From Mycolicibacterium llatzerense (lineage in GTDB: Bacteria; Actinomycetota; Actinomycetes; Mycobacteriales; Mycobacteriaceae): 52,621 nt of DNA. The notes under the pieces are model-generated. The model did no database searches, was not told where the DNA came from, and saw only the letters and a program-made list of their open reading frames with translations. The stretch lies in the NCBI RefSeq assembly GCF_000878195.1, contig NZ_JXST01000043.1, positions 1 to 52,621 of the forward strand, read 5' to 3'. A program made the translations under genes and the position numbers. This document shows positions 26,501 through 35,235 of the stretch, piece by piece (the first letter of the stretch is position 1; each line of letters opens with the position of its first letter).

Positions 26501-27943
26501 GTGCTCATATTTCGGTACAGGTCAGAAGGCTGGGAGACCTGGGACCTTGCGATGAAGCCGCTCATTGCTGAACACATGCCCATATTGATTGACGATGACC
26601 TCTTGTTCGAGGACGAAGGAACGTTTCGCCAGACGGTGACGGTGAATCGCTGGCTTCGAGAGCTGCCGGTCTCGGGTGCGCCGTCACCACGGACTTGGGA
26701 TGTTTATGCGCGGGTGTTGAAGTCGTGGTTGGAGTTCTTAGACAGCTACGGGGTCGGCCTATTGGACTCTGCGGACCTACTTCGCGGTGCGCTCAGCGCG
26801 ATGGCCGAATACCGAATGTCAGGCCCCCTCGATGCGCGATGGGACGCGGCCACATGGAACTTGCATGTCAGTGTCCTGTCGCGGTTCTACCAGTGGGCCA
26901 TGGCGGAAGGCCTCACGGCCGCAGAACCATTCACTTATTCGTGGGGCCGACGATTCGTCGGACCACAGCTGGTGGCGGTTCGCCGCAACAACGCCAGACG
27001 TCGAACTGCTAAGCCGCACAGTCTGATTAAGTATTTGGAACGAGATTTTGCAGATCTGTTCTTGAACGTAGTTGGCGGATTGCAGCCCGATGGATCGGCC
27101 GACGATACGTGCCGGGGGCGCGAGGTTGGTCGCAACTCGGCAATGGCACGGGCGGTGATGTCATCGGGGCTCCGGCGCCAAGAGTTTACCTATCTGTTGA
27201 CTTACGAGGTTCCGCCCCTGCCGGACCGTCGAACCATTGTCCCAGTTCAGTTTCCGCTTGGCCGCGGCGTTACGAAAGGGGCTAAGCCGAGGACGACGTG
27301 GATTGACTATGACGCCCTCGCTGAGCTGCACCAGTACATCGCATTAGAGCGCGCGGCTGCTAGTGCCGAGTCCACTTGGCGCCCTCCAGCGCGACTCGGG
27401 CCAAGGCTGCAGGTTGAGGCTCCCGACTGGCAGGGCGCACTTATTGACGGCGTCAGACGGCGATGGTCCAGTCTCGTGCCCGACGAACGTCTACGCCTCG
27501 TTGCTCCAGATGGCTCTTCATGCGTTGTAGGGCTGCAGTCATCCGGTTCGCCATTCACCGATTGGCCCACGGTCTTTCGCCGAACTTCTGAACGTATCCA
27601 GACGACTTTTGAACCGCGATTTCCGACGGTGTCGCCGCACCGACTCCGCCACACGTTCGCGATGCGAACGTTGGAGTGGCTCGTCGATGGGCATTACCAG
27701 CGCGCGGCGGCACTTGCACTTCAAACTGACGCCGATGCCGGGTTGGCGTTGTATCTGCTTAAAGCCGATCCCCTTTGCGTTCTCCGAGACCTGCTCGGGC
27801 ATGCCTCAGTGACGACCACCGAGATCTATTTGCGTCGTCTCGACGTGATGCGCATATTCCATGACGCGAGCACCAAGGTGGACTTGCACCCGAAGGTCCT
27901 GTTCGCGACACCGATTCCCTCACACGCGACCGAGGAGAAGTAG
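26501..27943 (+). CDS. Tyrosine recombinase 1 of the Tn554-like element
   Basis: 480 residues. Core-binding domain at about 60-150; catalytic residues visible as the box I Arg in SGLRRQEFTYLL, HRLRH in SPHRLRHTFAMRTL, and LLGHASVTTTEIYLRR with the His and nucleophilic Tyr near the C-terminus. It is therefore an apparently active recombinase. GTG 26501 is used because MLIFRYRSEGWETWDL looks like the family N-terminus; ATG 26552 is the alternative. The final G of its TAG is the first base of the next GTG start. GC content and codon use are visibly lower than in the housekeeping genes to the left. Confidence 0.85.
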   Translation: MLIFRYRSEGWETWDLAMKPLIAEHMPILIDDDLLFEDEGTFRQTVTVNRWLRELPVSGAPSPRTWDVYARVLKSWLEFLDSYGVGLLDSADLLRGALSAMAEYRMSGPLDARWDAATWNLHVSVLSRFYQWAMAEGLTAAEPFTYSWGRRFVGPQLVAVRRNNARRRTAKPHSLIKYLERDFADLFLNVVGGLQPDGSADDTCRGREVGRNSAMARAVMSSGLRRQEFTYLLTYEVPPLPDRRTIVPVQFPLGRGVTKGAKPRTTWIDYDALAELHQYIALERAAASAESTWRPPARLGPRLQVEAPDWQGALIDGVRRRWSSLVPDERLRLVAPDGSSCVVGLQSSGSPFTDWPTVFRRTSERIQTTFEPRFPTVSPHRLRHTFAMRTLEWLVDGHYQRAAALALQTDADAGLALYLLKADPLCVLRDLLGHASVTTTEIYLRRLDVMRIFHDASTKVDLHPKVLFATPIPSHATEEK

Positions 27944-29676
27944 TGCCGGCCAAGGTCATTCAAGAGCCGCTGGCGGTGGAGTTCGCGTTTCCCAATGGAA
28001 CGAGTTGCACGATTGACTTCGCTCGGCTTCCGAATCAGCAGCTCGCCCACGACCTCGCGCGAGGTCTAGCGACGCTCGTTCACCCGCACGGAAGAATCTC
28101 CCGCCGCGCGACTGCGCAAGACTACGCGGGCTCGGTGCGACGACTGGTCACCGTGCTAGCCGATGGCAACTTCTCGGGCGGTGCGAGCGACCTCACTGCC
28201 GCTCAGCTGTTGGCCTTCTGGATGGCCCATTCGCACCATCACGAACGACGGACTCGTCTCATGCTGCTCGGAATCGAGCCGACAATCGCGACGCTCGATC
28301 CAACCCTTCGAGCACATCTGAACGGCCGCCTTCGCAAGCAGACGCCGAAAGGGTTGCCTTATCGGCCGTACACCAGTACCGAATGGCAACGCCTGACAGA
28401 GTGTTGCACCGACATCATTGATTCAGCATGGCAGCGACATCACGACATGCTCGTAATCGCCAAGAAAGGCCGCAGCCCGCGGTCCTCGCCCGTGTCAGTG
28501 AAGTCGTTGGGATGGCTGATGCTTCGACGTGGACCCATGAGTCGCGAAGACGTCGAGCGATTCATTGGTCGCCAGCTTCGACCCAGAGCCGCCGGCGTCA
28601 ACTACGAGGGTCAATGGGTCCGGCAGGTGCGGGAATCGTTGTTTCCGACTTTGGAGGTCCAGATCGCCTACCGGCTCCTGTTCGGCATCCAGACTGGGAT
28701 CGTTCCTGACGGAATCGATGATCTTGGTATCGACGACATCCATTGGGCTGGTGATTCCACCGTGCTGCTCAGTTATGTGAAGGGCAGAACGACGGGCGAG
28801 GGCTTGAATCTCACTAAGGGGGCGGTTCGACTGCTGAAGCAGTGGCTGGATCATTCCGACACTCTGCGCAGGACGGCGAGCCAGCATTATCGTGGAAGCC
28901 TTTGGCTAGCAATCAATTCCGTCCACACCTCGTCCCGGGTTATGGATGCTAGGTACACCCCTGGGAGCCTTGGAAGATTCAGTCGGCGGCATGAACTCGT
29001 CGACGATTCAGGCGAGCCACTGCATATCCATCGCGGCCGCATTCGCGCGACCTTCCTCAATATGCTGGCGATGCGCGGGTGGACGGGACGAACGACCATC
29101 GACCCGAACCACAGTGCTGCCGTCGAAGGTGACCACTATCTGACCGCTGCAACCCCCGCACAACGAAACGCTCTGGAGTCGGTCATCGAAGAAGGGCAAG
29201 CCGACCTCGTGCGCCGGGCGCTCCCGGCCACCGTGTTCACGGGTGACGAGGTGGCCCAACTCGTGGCTCGCTTACCGGCGATCGTGGCTGAGTTAGTACC
29301 CGACGCACCAACGATCGCTGACCTGGTTGGCGGAAAACAGGATGTGTTCGTCGCCGCCTGCGCCGACCAACTCTCGGGGCTGTGGGGCCCCAAAGGCCAG
29401 CCTTGCCCGTCTAGGCCGTGGGTATGTCTCATGTGTCCCCTCGCGGTCTTCCTCCCCCGTCACGCACCAAACTTGTTGCGCCTCAAGTCCTTCTTTGCAC
29501 GCCAGTTCAGACGGATGCCGACAGATCAGTATCTGCGCGTGTTCGGCCCCTACGCCGACCGACTCGATTCGGACATTCTGCCGCAGTTTTCATCCAATGT
29601 GCTGGCGTCGGCGGCCGCGGCTGTCAACGACCTGGATAGCGAAATCCCCTTGGGTCGTGTCCGGGACGCGGTGTAA
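27943..29676 (+). CDS. Tyrosine recombinase-like protein 2, C-terminus altered by IS insertion
   Basis: 577 residues. The box II motif is seen in HIHRGRIRATFLNML, and NHSAAVEGDHYL may carry the Tyr, but the box I position reads QTGIVPDGIDDL without the usual Arg, so it may be a non-catalytic partner. A cysteine cluster (PCPSRPWVCLMCPL) lies near residue 490. The last six codons and stop (RVRDAV, preceded by a G codon spanning the junction) come from the left end of the IS256-family element. The original ending, RPEELTR, is found 2.8 kb downstream at 32463-32486. Confidence 0.75.
   Translation: MPAKVIQEPLAVEFAFPNGTSCTIDFARLPNQQLAHDLARGLATLVHPHGRISRRATAQDYAGSVRRLVTVLADGNFSGGASDLTAAQLLAFWMAHSHHHERRTRLMLLGIEPTIATLDPTLRAHLNGRLRKQTPKGLPYRPYTSTEWQRLTECCTDIIDSAWQRHHDMLVIAKKGRSPRSSPVSVKSLGWLMLRRGPMSREDVERFIGRQLRPRAAGVNYEGQWVRQVRESLFPTLEVQIAYRLLFGIQTGIVPDGIDDLGIDDIHWAGDSTVLLSYVKGRTTGEGLNLTKGAVRLLKQWLDHSDTLRRTASQHYRGSLWLAINSVHTSSRVMDARYTPGSLGRFSRRHELVDDSGEPLHIHRGRIRATFLNMLAMRGWTGRTTIDPNHSAAVEGDHYLTAATPAQRNALESVIEEGQADLVRRALPATVFTGDEVAQLVARLPAIVAELVPDAPTIADLVGGKQDVFVAACADQLSGLWGPKGQPCPSRPWVCLMCPLAVFLPRHAPNLLRLKSFFARQFRRMPTDQYLRVFGPYADRLDSDILPQFSSNVLASAAAAVNDLDSEIPLGRVRDAV
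29644..29652. repeat. 9-bp target duplication, left copy
   Basis: ATCCCCTTG directly before the left terminal inverted repeat at 29653. The same nine bases recur at 32454-32462. IS256 members usually duplicate 8 or 9 bases. Confidence 0.85.
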
Positions 29677-29740
29677 ATACGGAGCACGGGCGTAGGTTCC
29701 GCTTCACGACCTGCAAGTCTGCGAAGAAGGAGTCACGCCC

Positions 29741-31084
29741 GTGCCTGTTCGAGTATCAGCCGTCGATCGCATCCGCACCAGAATCGATGCCCTATTTGCC
29801 GAGGATCGGGAGCTTTCGGAGATCCTTGAAGAGGTTGCCCGGCTGGGCGCTCAACTGTTGATGCAGGCGGCCCTGGAGGCTGAGGTCACCGAGTTCCTCG
29901 GTCGCGAACGCTACCAACGCGCTGCTGCCTGTCCCGACGCTAACGGCGGCTCGCGCAACGGGTATCGACAGGTGACGGTGAAAACCACCACTGGGCCGGT
30001 TACGTTGGAGCGGCCGAAGCTGCGTGGCACCACCGCAGCGTTTGCGTCGCGGTTGTTCGGCAAGCACGTGACGAGAACCAACGCCTTGGAGACGCTGGTG
30101 ATTGCCTCGTTCGTACGCGGGTTATCGGTGCGCGACGTGCAGGCCACCCTCGCCGAAACACTTGGCGACCAGGCCGCGATCTCCAAATCCACGGTCTCGG
30201 AAGTGTGCAAGGCGATCCGAGCCGAATACCAGGCGTGGGCGCGTCGTCGACTTGACGAGATCACGCTGGATTACCTGTTCTTGGATGCCAGCTTCTTTCG
30301 GATGCATCCGGGGTCGCCGGCCGAGCCGGTGCTGGCCGCCTGGGGCATCACCACCGAGGGCAAGCCGGTGTTCGTCGGGTTGGCGCCCGGGACCGGCGAG
30401 TCGACCGACGCATGGGCCGACTTCCTGACTGATCTGGGCGATCGCGGCCTGGGTTGTCCACTGTTGGTTGTCTCTGACGGCGCCAAGGGCCTGATCGCAG
30501 CCATCGAACAAATTTTCCCAAAAGCGTTGCGGCAGAGATGTCTTATTCATCGACTCCGCAACGTGCTCGCGAAGATTCCCGCCGGGATGCAAGCCGAGGT
30601 CCGCGACGGCTACTGGGCCATCTTCGATACCGCCGATCTGACGGTTGAACCGGGGCCTGGGCTCGTTGAGATCATCGACAAGCGGATCGAGGCGTTCGCC
30701 GCCAAATACTTCGACCTCTATCCGGCGGCGATGCGCATTCTGCTCACCGACAAAGCTGGGTTGACTGCCTATCTGCGGTTCCCGGTCGAACACCATGGGC
30801 GCGTTCGACATTCGAATTTTATTGAGCGCTCCTTTGGGGAGACCAAGCGTCGGACCAAGGTCATCGGCCGATTCCCCGGCGAGACCAGCGCCGTTAGCCT
30901 GGTATGGGCGGTGCTCGACCGGGCCTCGGCCGGTTGGCGCGGGCTGTCCATGACACCGGTCGGTACCCGATTGCTGCACGACCTACGTCGATCGCTGCTG
31001 GACCCACCCCGTGAACTGCGGCTGACACCGTCCACCACGAGTAACGGCACCAACCCCGCAGATCCCATCTCGGCCACCGCGTAA
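29741..31084 (+). CDS. IS256-family DDE transposase
   Basis: 447 residues. The catalytic triad is visible: Asp in YLFLDASFFRM (about residue 182), Asp in LLVVSDGAKG (about 247) and Glu in FIERSFGETKRRTK (about 365). The C-x2-H insertion motif is RCLIHRLRN. A central mutator-type block and the N-terminal helix-turn-helix complete a full-length protein. GTG 29741 follows AAGGAG by 8 bases. The element looks intact and possibly still active. Confidence 0.92.
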   Translation: MPVRVSAVDRIRTRIDALFAEDRELSEILEEVARLGAQLLMQAALEAEVTEFLGRERYQRAAACPDANGGSRNGYRQVTVKTTTGPVTLERPKLRGTTAAFASRLFGKHVTRTNALETLVIASFVRGLSVRDVQATLAETLGDQAAISKSTVSEVCKAIRAEYQAWARRRLDEITLDYLFLDASFFRMHPGSPAEPVLAAWGITTEGKPVFVGLAPGTGESTDAWADFLTDLGDRGLGCPLLVVSDGAKGLIAAIEQIFPKALRQRCLIHRLRNVLAKIPAGMQAEVRDGYWAIFDTADLTVEPGPGLVEIIDKRIEAFAAKYFDLYPAAMRILLTDKAGLTAYLRFPVEHHGRVRHSNFIERSFGETKRRTKVIGRFPGETSAVSLVWAVLDRASAGWRGLSMTPVGTRLLHDLRRSLLDPPRELRLTPSTTSNGTNPADPISATA

Positions 31085-31108
31085 CAACTCCGTGTCGCTT
31101 TGGCAGGC

Positions 31109-31594
31109 TCAGTTTCGGTGACGGCTGGCGGTGACCAGGTCGATCGGTGGGATGTAGCCGGTGATGCTGTTGATGGTGCGATGCAGGCCGTGGTGCAGCG
31201 CGTCGATGTCGCAGCGGGCCAGGCCGCCAGCGGTGGCGATGACGTGTTCGGTGGTGAACGCCAGGTCGTTGATCGTGCCCAGGATGCGGCGGTCGGCGGT
31301 CTTGGCCACGGCCACCTGCTGGGGATCAAGATCGCCGAGCGTATCGGCGGGCAGACCCTCGACGTGCAACGCGGCCTGGATCGCCGAGACGACCGGCGGG
31401 CCGATCGGGCGCAACCCGGCGGCGGTGACGTTCGGCATGAACACCGAGAACAAGGTCCCGGCGTGGGTCACCAGCAGGCATTTGCGTCGGTCGATCCAGA
31501 CCAGGTGGGCATACCAGTCGGTCGCGCAGGCTTGGCCGATGGCCGGCTCAGGCGCCCTCAGCAGCGCCAACACCTTGGCGGTACATCGCAGCAT
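31109..31594 (-). CDS. DUF6933-type protein (passenger gene)
   Basis: 161 residues starting MLRCTAKVLALL, then DWYAHLVWIDRRKCLLVTHAGTLFSVF, a pattern I associate with DUF6933 proteins of unknown function. The frame continues upstream to 31840 but these residues look like noise. The gene lies inside the IS256-family element, converging on the transposase stop 24 bases away. No membrane segment or signal. The family name is from memory and needs a profile search. Confidence 0.55.
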   Translation of the reverse strand: MLRCTAKVLALLRAPEPAIGQACATDWYAHLVWIDRRKCLLVTHAGTLFSVFMPNVTAAGLRPIGPPVVSAIQAALHVEGLPADTLGDLDPQQVAVAKTADRRILGTINDLAFTTEHVIATAGGLARCDIDALHHGLHRTINSITGYIPPIDLVTASRHRN

Positions 31595-31858
31595 CACGAC
31601 CCATGATCGTAGGCAGCGTCCCCGAGGATCGGTACCCAAGAACACCGCGACGTGGCGCCGGTACAGTGTGGCGACGTGTTGGTCGCCGATCTGCATCACT
31701 TCCTCGACATGCCGCACGACGCTTCCGGTCCCGCGCGCCGCCTGGCACAACACCTGGGCGACATTGTCCGGGCGGGCACCGCCGGCCAGGTCGGTGATCG
31801 GTGGGTATCGGCATTGCCGTGTCGGCGCCGCCCCGCCCACAGGCGCTGCCCCGGGCGG

Positions 31859-32260
31859 ATGACCATCGCTATCGCCTCGGCCGAGACGGCGGCGCCGATC
31901 CGATGGTCGTGCAGCGTCTGCGACGACGAGGGGGTGATCAGCAACTGGGCAGACTCCCCATACGACCTGCGCCGCCGCCGCTCCAGCGTTGCCGGCGACC
32001 TCAAGGAGGTCATCGTCAGCGACACGACCGCCGCCGTGTTACGCGACCTGATGCTGCTTGACCCCGACTGTGAGCGACTGGTGTACGGCATGCGCGCCCA
32101 CCCAAACGGCGCTGCCTTACTGACCAATGCCGACGACCTCGAAGAGCTTATCGGGTTCGTAGCCGCCGAAGCCAACCACGAACCCAACCGCCGCCGCCAA
32201 GACCGCCTCGACGCCGCGTTCAACGCACTGACCGACGCCGCCCAAACCCTCTCCAGCTGA
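31859..32260 (+). CDS. Unrecognised passenger protein
   Basis: 133 residues, starting at ATG 31859. Near the N-terminus SCSVCDDEGVISNW offers a C-x2-C pair, and the middle is acidic (DDLEELIGFVAAEANHE), ending in a helical Arg-rich stretch. I know similar ORFs from actinobacterial mobile DNA but cannot name a family. The gene is divergent from the DUF6933 gene across 264 bases, so the two may share a promoter region. The 190 bases to the right element end hold no further gene. Confidence 0.5.
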   Translation: MTIAIASAETAAPIRWSCSVCDDEGVISNWADSPYDLRRRRSSVAGDLKEVIVSDTTAAVLRDLMLLDPDCERLVYGMRAHPNGAALLTNADDLEELIGFVAAEANHEPNRRRQDRLDAAFNALTDAAQTLSS

Positions 32261-32453
32261 GCATCTCTCGGCCCTACGCATCAGCCCTGGGCGCGCCAAA
32301 GCATCCGCAGCAAGCTACCGAACCCGCTCGCCGTTATCCCCAACACCACCAGCTCAAGCTGCAAGAGCCTGTCACTTGAGTTCCCCAGCCCGTATGCTCA
32401 CCCACGAAGCTGCGAACCGACCGGTGCTTTTACACCCACTTTCGGACGCGACC

Positions 32454-32486
32454 ATCCCCTTGCGCCCAGAAGAGTTGACTCGATGA
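32454..32486 (+). pseudogene. Right target-duplication copy and detached 3' end of recombinase gene 2
   Basis: 32454-32462 repeats ATCCCCTTG; 32463-32486 then reads RPEELTR-stop in the frame that would continue recombinase 2, with TGA overlapping the ATG of recombinase 3 (ATGA at 32483). This is the missing end of the gene broken at 29653 and shows that genes 2 and 3 were once translationally coupled. Confidence 0.8.
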
Positions 32487-34666
32487 ACGCGCGCACCGAA
32501 CAGGCTGGGACGATGTCGGTGTTCTCCGGCGTCGATGTCTGTGACACAGCGGGATTGCGGCTAGTGGCCGGAGCTACGCGGCCACGGTACGACGATGACG
32601 TTTGGGACCTCTCCGGGGTGGCCGATCTCTCACGTCAAACGAAACCGTTCGCGCGCAACTGGGACTTCAGCTTGATTGCGAATGTCGACTGGCGCTTTGT
32701 CGCCAAAGACATCGCGTTGGCCTTCTTGGCTCCTGCCGACCCTCACGTCATCTGCCTGCCTTCGGCGTTTCGGGTGCCACGCAACCCGGCTACCGTTTTC
32801 ATGTATTTGAAAGAGTGGATTACGTGGCTTAATTGGTTGACGTCCAACGGAATTCAATCGCTCGGCGCCGTCACCGGCGAGCACTGCGATGCCTACCTCG
32901 CGCACCGTTCGTGGAGTCAACCTCGACAAGGTTCGCCGGCTCGCCGGCTGGAACCCAACACCGTCAAAAATTTCGTGAAGCCCGTTCAAGCGATCGCGTT
33001 CTACGGAATGCTGTTCCGTCACGATCGCTACGCCCCAACATTCATTCCATGGGACGGGCGACCGGCGTATCAGGTAGCCGGCTATTCCGCGCACGGAGAA
33101 AACACCACACAGCCCGTTCCCGATGTGCTCCTTCGACCACTGCTGGCCAACGCCCTCTACCACGTTGATGTGATCGGCCCACACGTGGCTGACTTGCTCG
33201 CCGAAGTACAGGCCGATCCGTTGCGGTGGACGCAGAATCTGCCATGGGTTCAGAGGTTTGACGGTGATCTCCTCGCATCATTCGAAGCTCTTGTCGAGCG
33301 CTACACGGCATCCAGCGTTCCACTGCCCCAGCTTGACCACCGCTACATCGGTGAGCGGGTCGCTCGTGGATGGGATGCTAACGACCCATTACTGGCCGTC
33401 CACATTGGGCGACTCCTGCGCGAAATTGGCGTGTGCACCCGCCTGAACGTAAGCACGGACGTACCTCATCCGGTGCGAAGCGTTCTTGAGACAGCACTCC
33501 CCACTGTCGGACTGGCCGGGGTGTGGGCGCGTGATGCCGGCCTCGTTGGCCATGCGATCACCGGCGACGCAATCCCGTGGACGGAGCCACTCGGCGCAAC
33601 GGAAGTCTATCGAGCCGTGTCCTATACCTTCAGCGCCGCAACAATCGTCACAGCTGCACTGACCGGGATGCGGCACAGCGAACTACTGGAAATTCCGGTC
33701 GGCTCGGTTCGTCTCAGCGAGATCGTGCCAGGGCAGTTCCGCTATCGCATTGCCTCGAAACTCATTAAGGGCCAGCCGTTAGGCGGCGTTCACGACGAAT
33801 GGATCGTCGTGGAGGAGGTGTACCGAGCGATCACATTGGCCGAGCGTCTCGTATCAGCCCAGCACGCGGAACCGCTATTTGGCGGAGTGTCATTGAGCTC
33901 ACTTGTTGACAACTTCCGACAGTGGTGTTCGGACCCTCTCGCTCAGCGACTCGGACTCTCCGAAATCCCTGACGGACCGGTCAACGGGCGGATGCTCCGG
34001 CGGACGCTGGCAATCGCGATCGCGACCAGACCAAACGGGTTGCTAGCAGCGAAGATCCATCTCAAACACGCATCAGTTGCCACGACAGAAGGTTATGCCG
34101 CTCGCCCTGGCGGCTCCCAAGCGCTATTTCGTGCCGAGATCGAGCAGGAAGAACACAACCACCATCTCGAGCTCACCAAGGTCGCGTTTGAGCAGTACCG
34201 TGCGGGCACTATGCCTTCCGGACCAGGTGCGCGCGAACTGATTGCCGCGTTCGCACACGTGGACTCGCAAGTGCAGTCAACACCGGTCGGCGCTGCGGTG
34301 ATCGATAGCGAAAGGCGAATCGAGAACCTCCTCCGCCGACGCGCCAAGACGCTTCACGTTGGATTGGCTAACTTCTGCTGGTTCACCGACCCGGCAAAGG
34401 CGCTGTGCCTGCGGCTCGCCGGGGTGACGGACGCCGATCGCCCGATCGTCGGAATGTGCGACTCGAGTCGCTGCCCGCAAGCCACTCATCACCAAGAGCA
34501 CCGTGCGGTGTGGCTCGACTCTGCCAGCACCATCAAGGCATTTCTCGGTAACCCCCGTGTGCCCAAGGCCGAGAAGCCGCGTTTGCGTGCCGAGTACGAC
34601 CGCTCGATGCGGGTGATCGATGCGATAGACCAATCCGCCGCAGTTCCGGCGAAGGAACTGCCCTGA
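32483..34666 (+). CDS. Tyrosine recombinase 3 of the Tn554-like element
   Basis: 727 residues. Catalytic features: box I Arg in ALTGMRHSELLEI (about residue 400), RMLRRTLAIAI as a box II variant lacking the His, and HLKHASVATTEGYA with the His and Tyr (about 525). The C-terminal 180 residues hold cysteines in NFCWFTDPAKALCL and MCDSSRCPQATHH, resembling a zinc-binding module. It starts in the broken stop of gene 2 and ends sharing an A with the next ATG. After the IS insertion its translational coupling upstream is lost, so its expression may depend on IS-derived transcription. Confidence 0.82.
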   Translation: MNARTEQAGTMSVFSGVDVCDTAGLRLVAGATRPRYDDDVWDLSGVADLSRQTKPFARNWDFSLIANVDWRFVAKDIALAFLAPADPHVICLPSAFRVPRNPATVFMYLKEWITWLNWLTSNGIQSLGAVTGEHCDAYLAHRSWSQPRQGSPARRLEPNTVKNFVKPVQAIAFYGMLFRHDRYAPTFIPWDGRPAYQVAGYSAHGENTTQPVPDVLLRPLLANALYHVDVIGPHVADLLAEVQADPLRWTQNLPWVQRFDGDLLASFEALVERYTASSVPLPQLDHRYIGERVARGWDANDPLLAVHIGRLLREIGVCTRLNVSTDVPHPVRSVLETALPTVGLAGVWARDAGLVGHAITGDAIPWTEPLGATEVYRAVSYTFSAATIVTAALTGMRHSELLEIPVGSVRLSEIVPGQFRYRIASKLIKGQPLGGVHDEWIVVEEVYRAITLAERLVSAQHAEPLFGGVSLSSLVDNFRQWCSDPLAQRLGLSEIPDGPVNGRMLRRTLAIAIATRPNGLLAAKIHLKHASVATTEGYAARPGGSQALFRAEIEQEEHNHHLELTKVAFEQYRAGTMPSGPGARELIAAFAHVDSQVQSTPVGAAVIDSERRIENLLRRRAKTLHVGLANFCWFTDPAKALCLRLAGVTDADRPIVGMCDSSRCPQATHHQEHRAVWLDSASTIKAFLGNPRVPKAEKPRLRAEYDRSMRVIDAIDQSAAVPAKELP

Positions 34667-35109
34667 TGCGCCTCAGCGAGCAACAACGCCGTCACATCGA
34701 AGATCGCATCCGCGCTGCCGCCGACCGACTGTTGCGCGGCGACATTCCACCGGGGCGCCACTGCGACGTAAAGACGCTAGCGTTCGAGGCAGGCGTCTCG
34801 CGGGCAGCGCTGTACGGCACCTATCGACATCTCAAGGAGGATTTCGAACGCAGGCGCGCGAGTCTCACAACCGCCGGAGAACTGCCCGATCAGCGACTAG
34901 TGCAGATCGCGAATCTCAAACGAGATGTGGCCAAACTGCGGGCACGAATCGTCAAACAGCAAGAGACAATCACCGAACTCGAGAATTTCCGCGGCGCGGC
35001 GGTATCGCGCCTGGCCGCACAACACGACGAGATCGCCAGACTCACAAGGGCAATCAACCTCCAGAACAATGTCCGCGACATCGCATCCGCGGAACACGGT
35101 CGCCGTTAA
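34666..35109 (+). CDS. TnpC-like small DNA-binding protein (DUF6262 type)
   Basis: 147 residues. The N-terminal half has a helix-turn-helix-like segment (VKTLAFEAGVSRAALYGTY). The C-terminal half is a coiled coil of about 55 residues beginning LVQIANLKRDVAKLRARI. Tn554 TnpC is a similar small accessory protein influencing orientation and frequency of transposition. ATG 34666 overlaps the recombinase 3 stop by one base. Called by architecture and position; the DUF number is recalled, not searched. Confidence 0.7.
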   Translation: MRLSEQQRRHIEDRIRAAADRLLRGDIPPGRHCDVKTLAFEAGVSRAALYGTYRHLKEDFERRRASLTTAGELPDQRLVQIANLKRDVAKLRARIVKQQETITELENFRGAAVSRLAAQHDEIARLTRAINLQNNVRDIASAEHGRR

Positions 35110-35202
35110 CCGGTGTGCAGCGGGGCCCGACACTCATCCGTGGAACAGTGAGTTGGAAGAGTGGATGACCAGCGGTGATACCGTCGCGGTCACGTCCGTA
35201 AC

Positions 35203-35230
35203 GGGGCGTTAGCTCAACGGTAGAACGGGG
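35203..35230 (+). other. tRNA-like 5' fragment
   Basis: GGGGCGTTAGCTCAACGGTA followed by GAACGGGG resembles the acceptor strand and D arm of a tRNA. The D stem is imperfect (GCTC against GAAC) and no matching anticodon arm, T arm or 3' acceptor strand follows within 100 bases. It is best seen as a remnant, possibly from an earlier attachment site at the border of the element. The rest of 35110-35235 holds nothing else that I can identify. Confidence 0.4.
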
Positions 35231-35235
35231 GCTCG

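Larger units (their letters stand above)
29653..32453 (+). mobile_element. IS256-family element with two passenger genes (2801 bp)
   Basis: The ends are inverted repeats: left GGTCGTGTCCGGGACGCGGT..., right (complement) GGTCGCGTCCGAAAGTGGGT..., matching at 19 of 26 positions and both finishing in GTGTAAA. They are flanked by the duplication ATCCCCTTG. The element holds the transposase (29741-31084), a DUF6933 gene on the opposite strand (31109-31594) and an unrecognised gene (31859-32260). Ordinary IS256 members are about 1.3-1.5 kb, so half of this one is passenger DNA. Removing it together with one duplication copy restores a continuous recombinase 2 frame ending IPLRPEELTR. Confidence 0.85.
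26404..35202 (+). mobile_element. Tn554-like integrative element with three tyrosine recombinases
   Basis: Approximate limits. The left end is where conserved tad sequence stops (about 26400-26410). The right end is not resolved and is placed between the stop of the last gene (35109) and the tRNA-like fragment at 35203. It contains three co-oriented recombinase genes overlapping by a few bases, followed by a small coiled-coil DNA-binding gene, the tnpA-tnpB-tnpC logic of Tn554 with an additional recombinase. Tn554-type elements have no inverted repeats or target duplications, consistent with none being found. No resistance or other cargo remains apart from the nested IS256-family element. Confidence 0.7.

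Noticed and set aside
26501..34666. RIT element (recombinase in trio)
   Set aside because: Protein sizes, the TnpC-like fourth gene and lack of flanking inverted repeats fit a Tn554-like element better.
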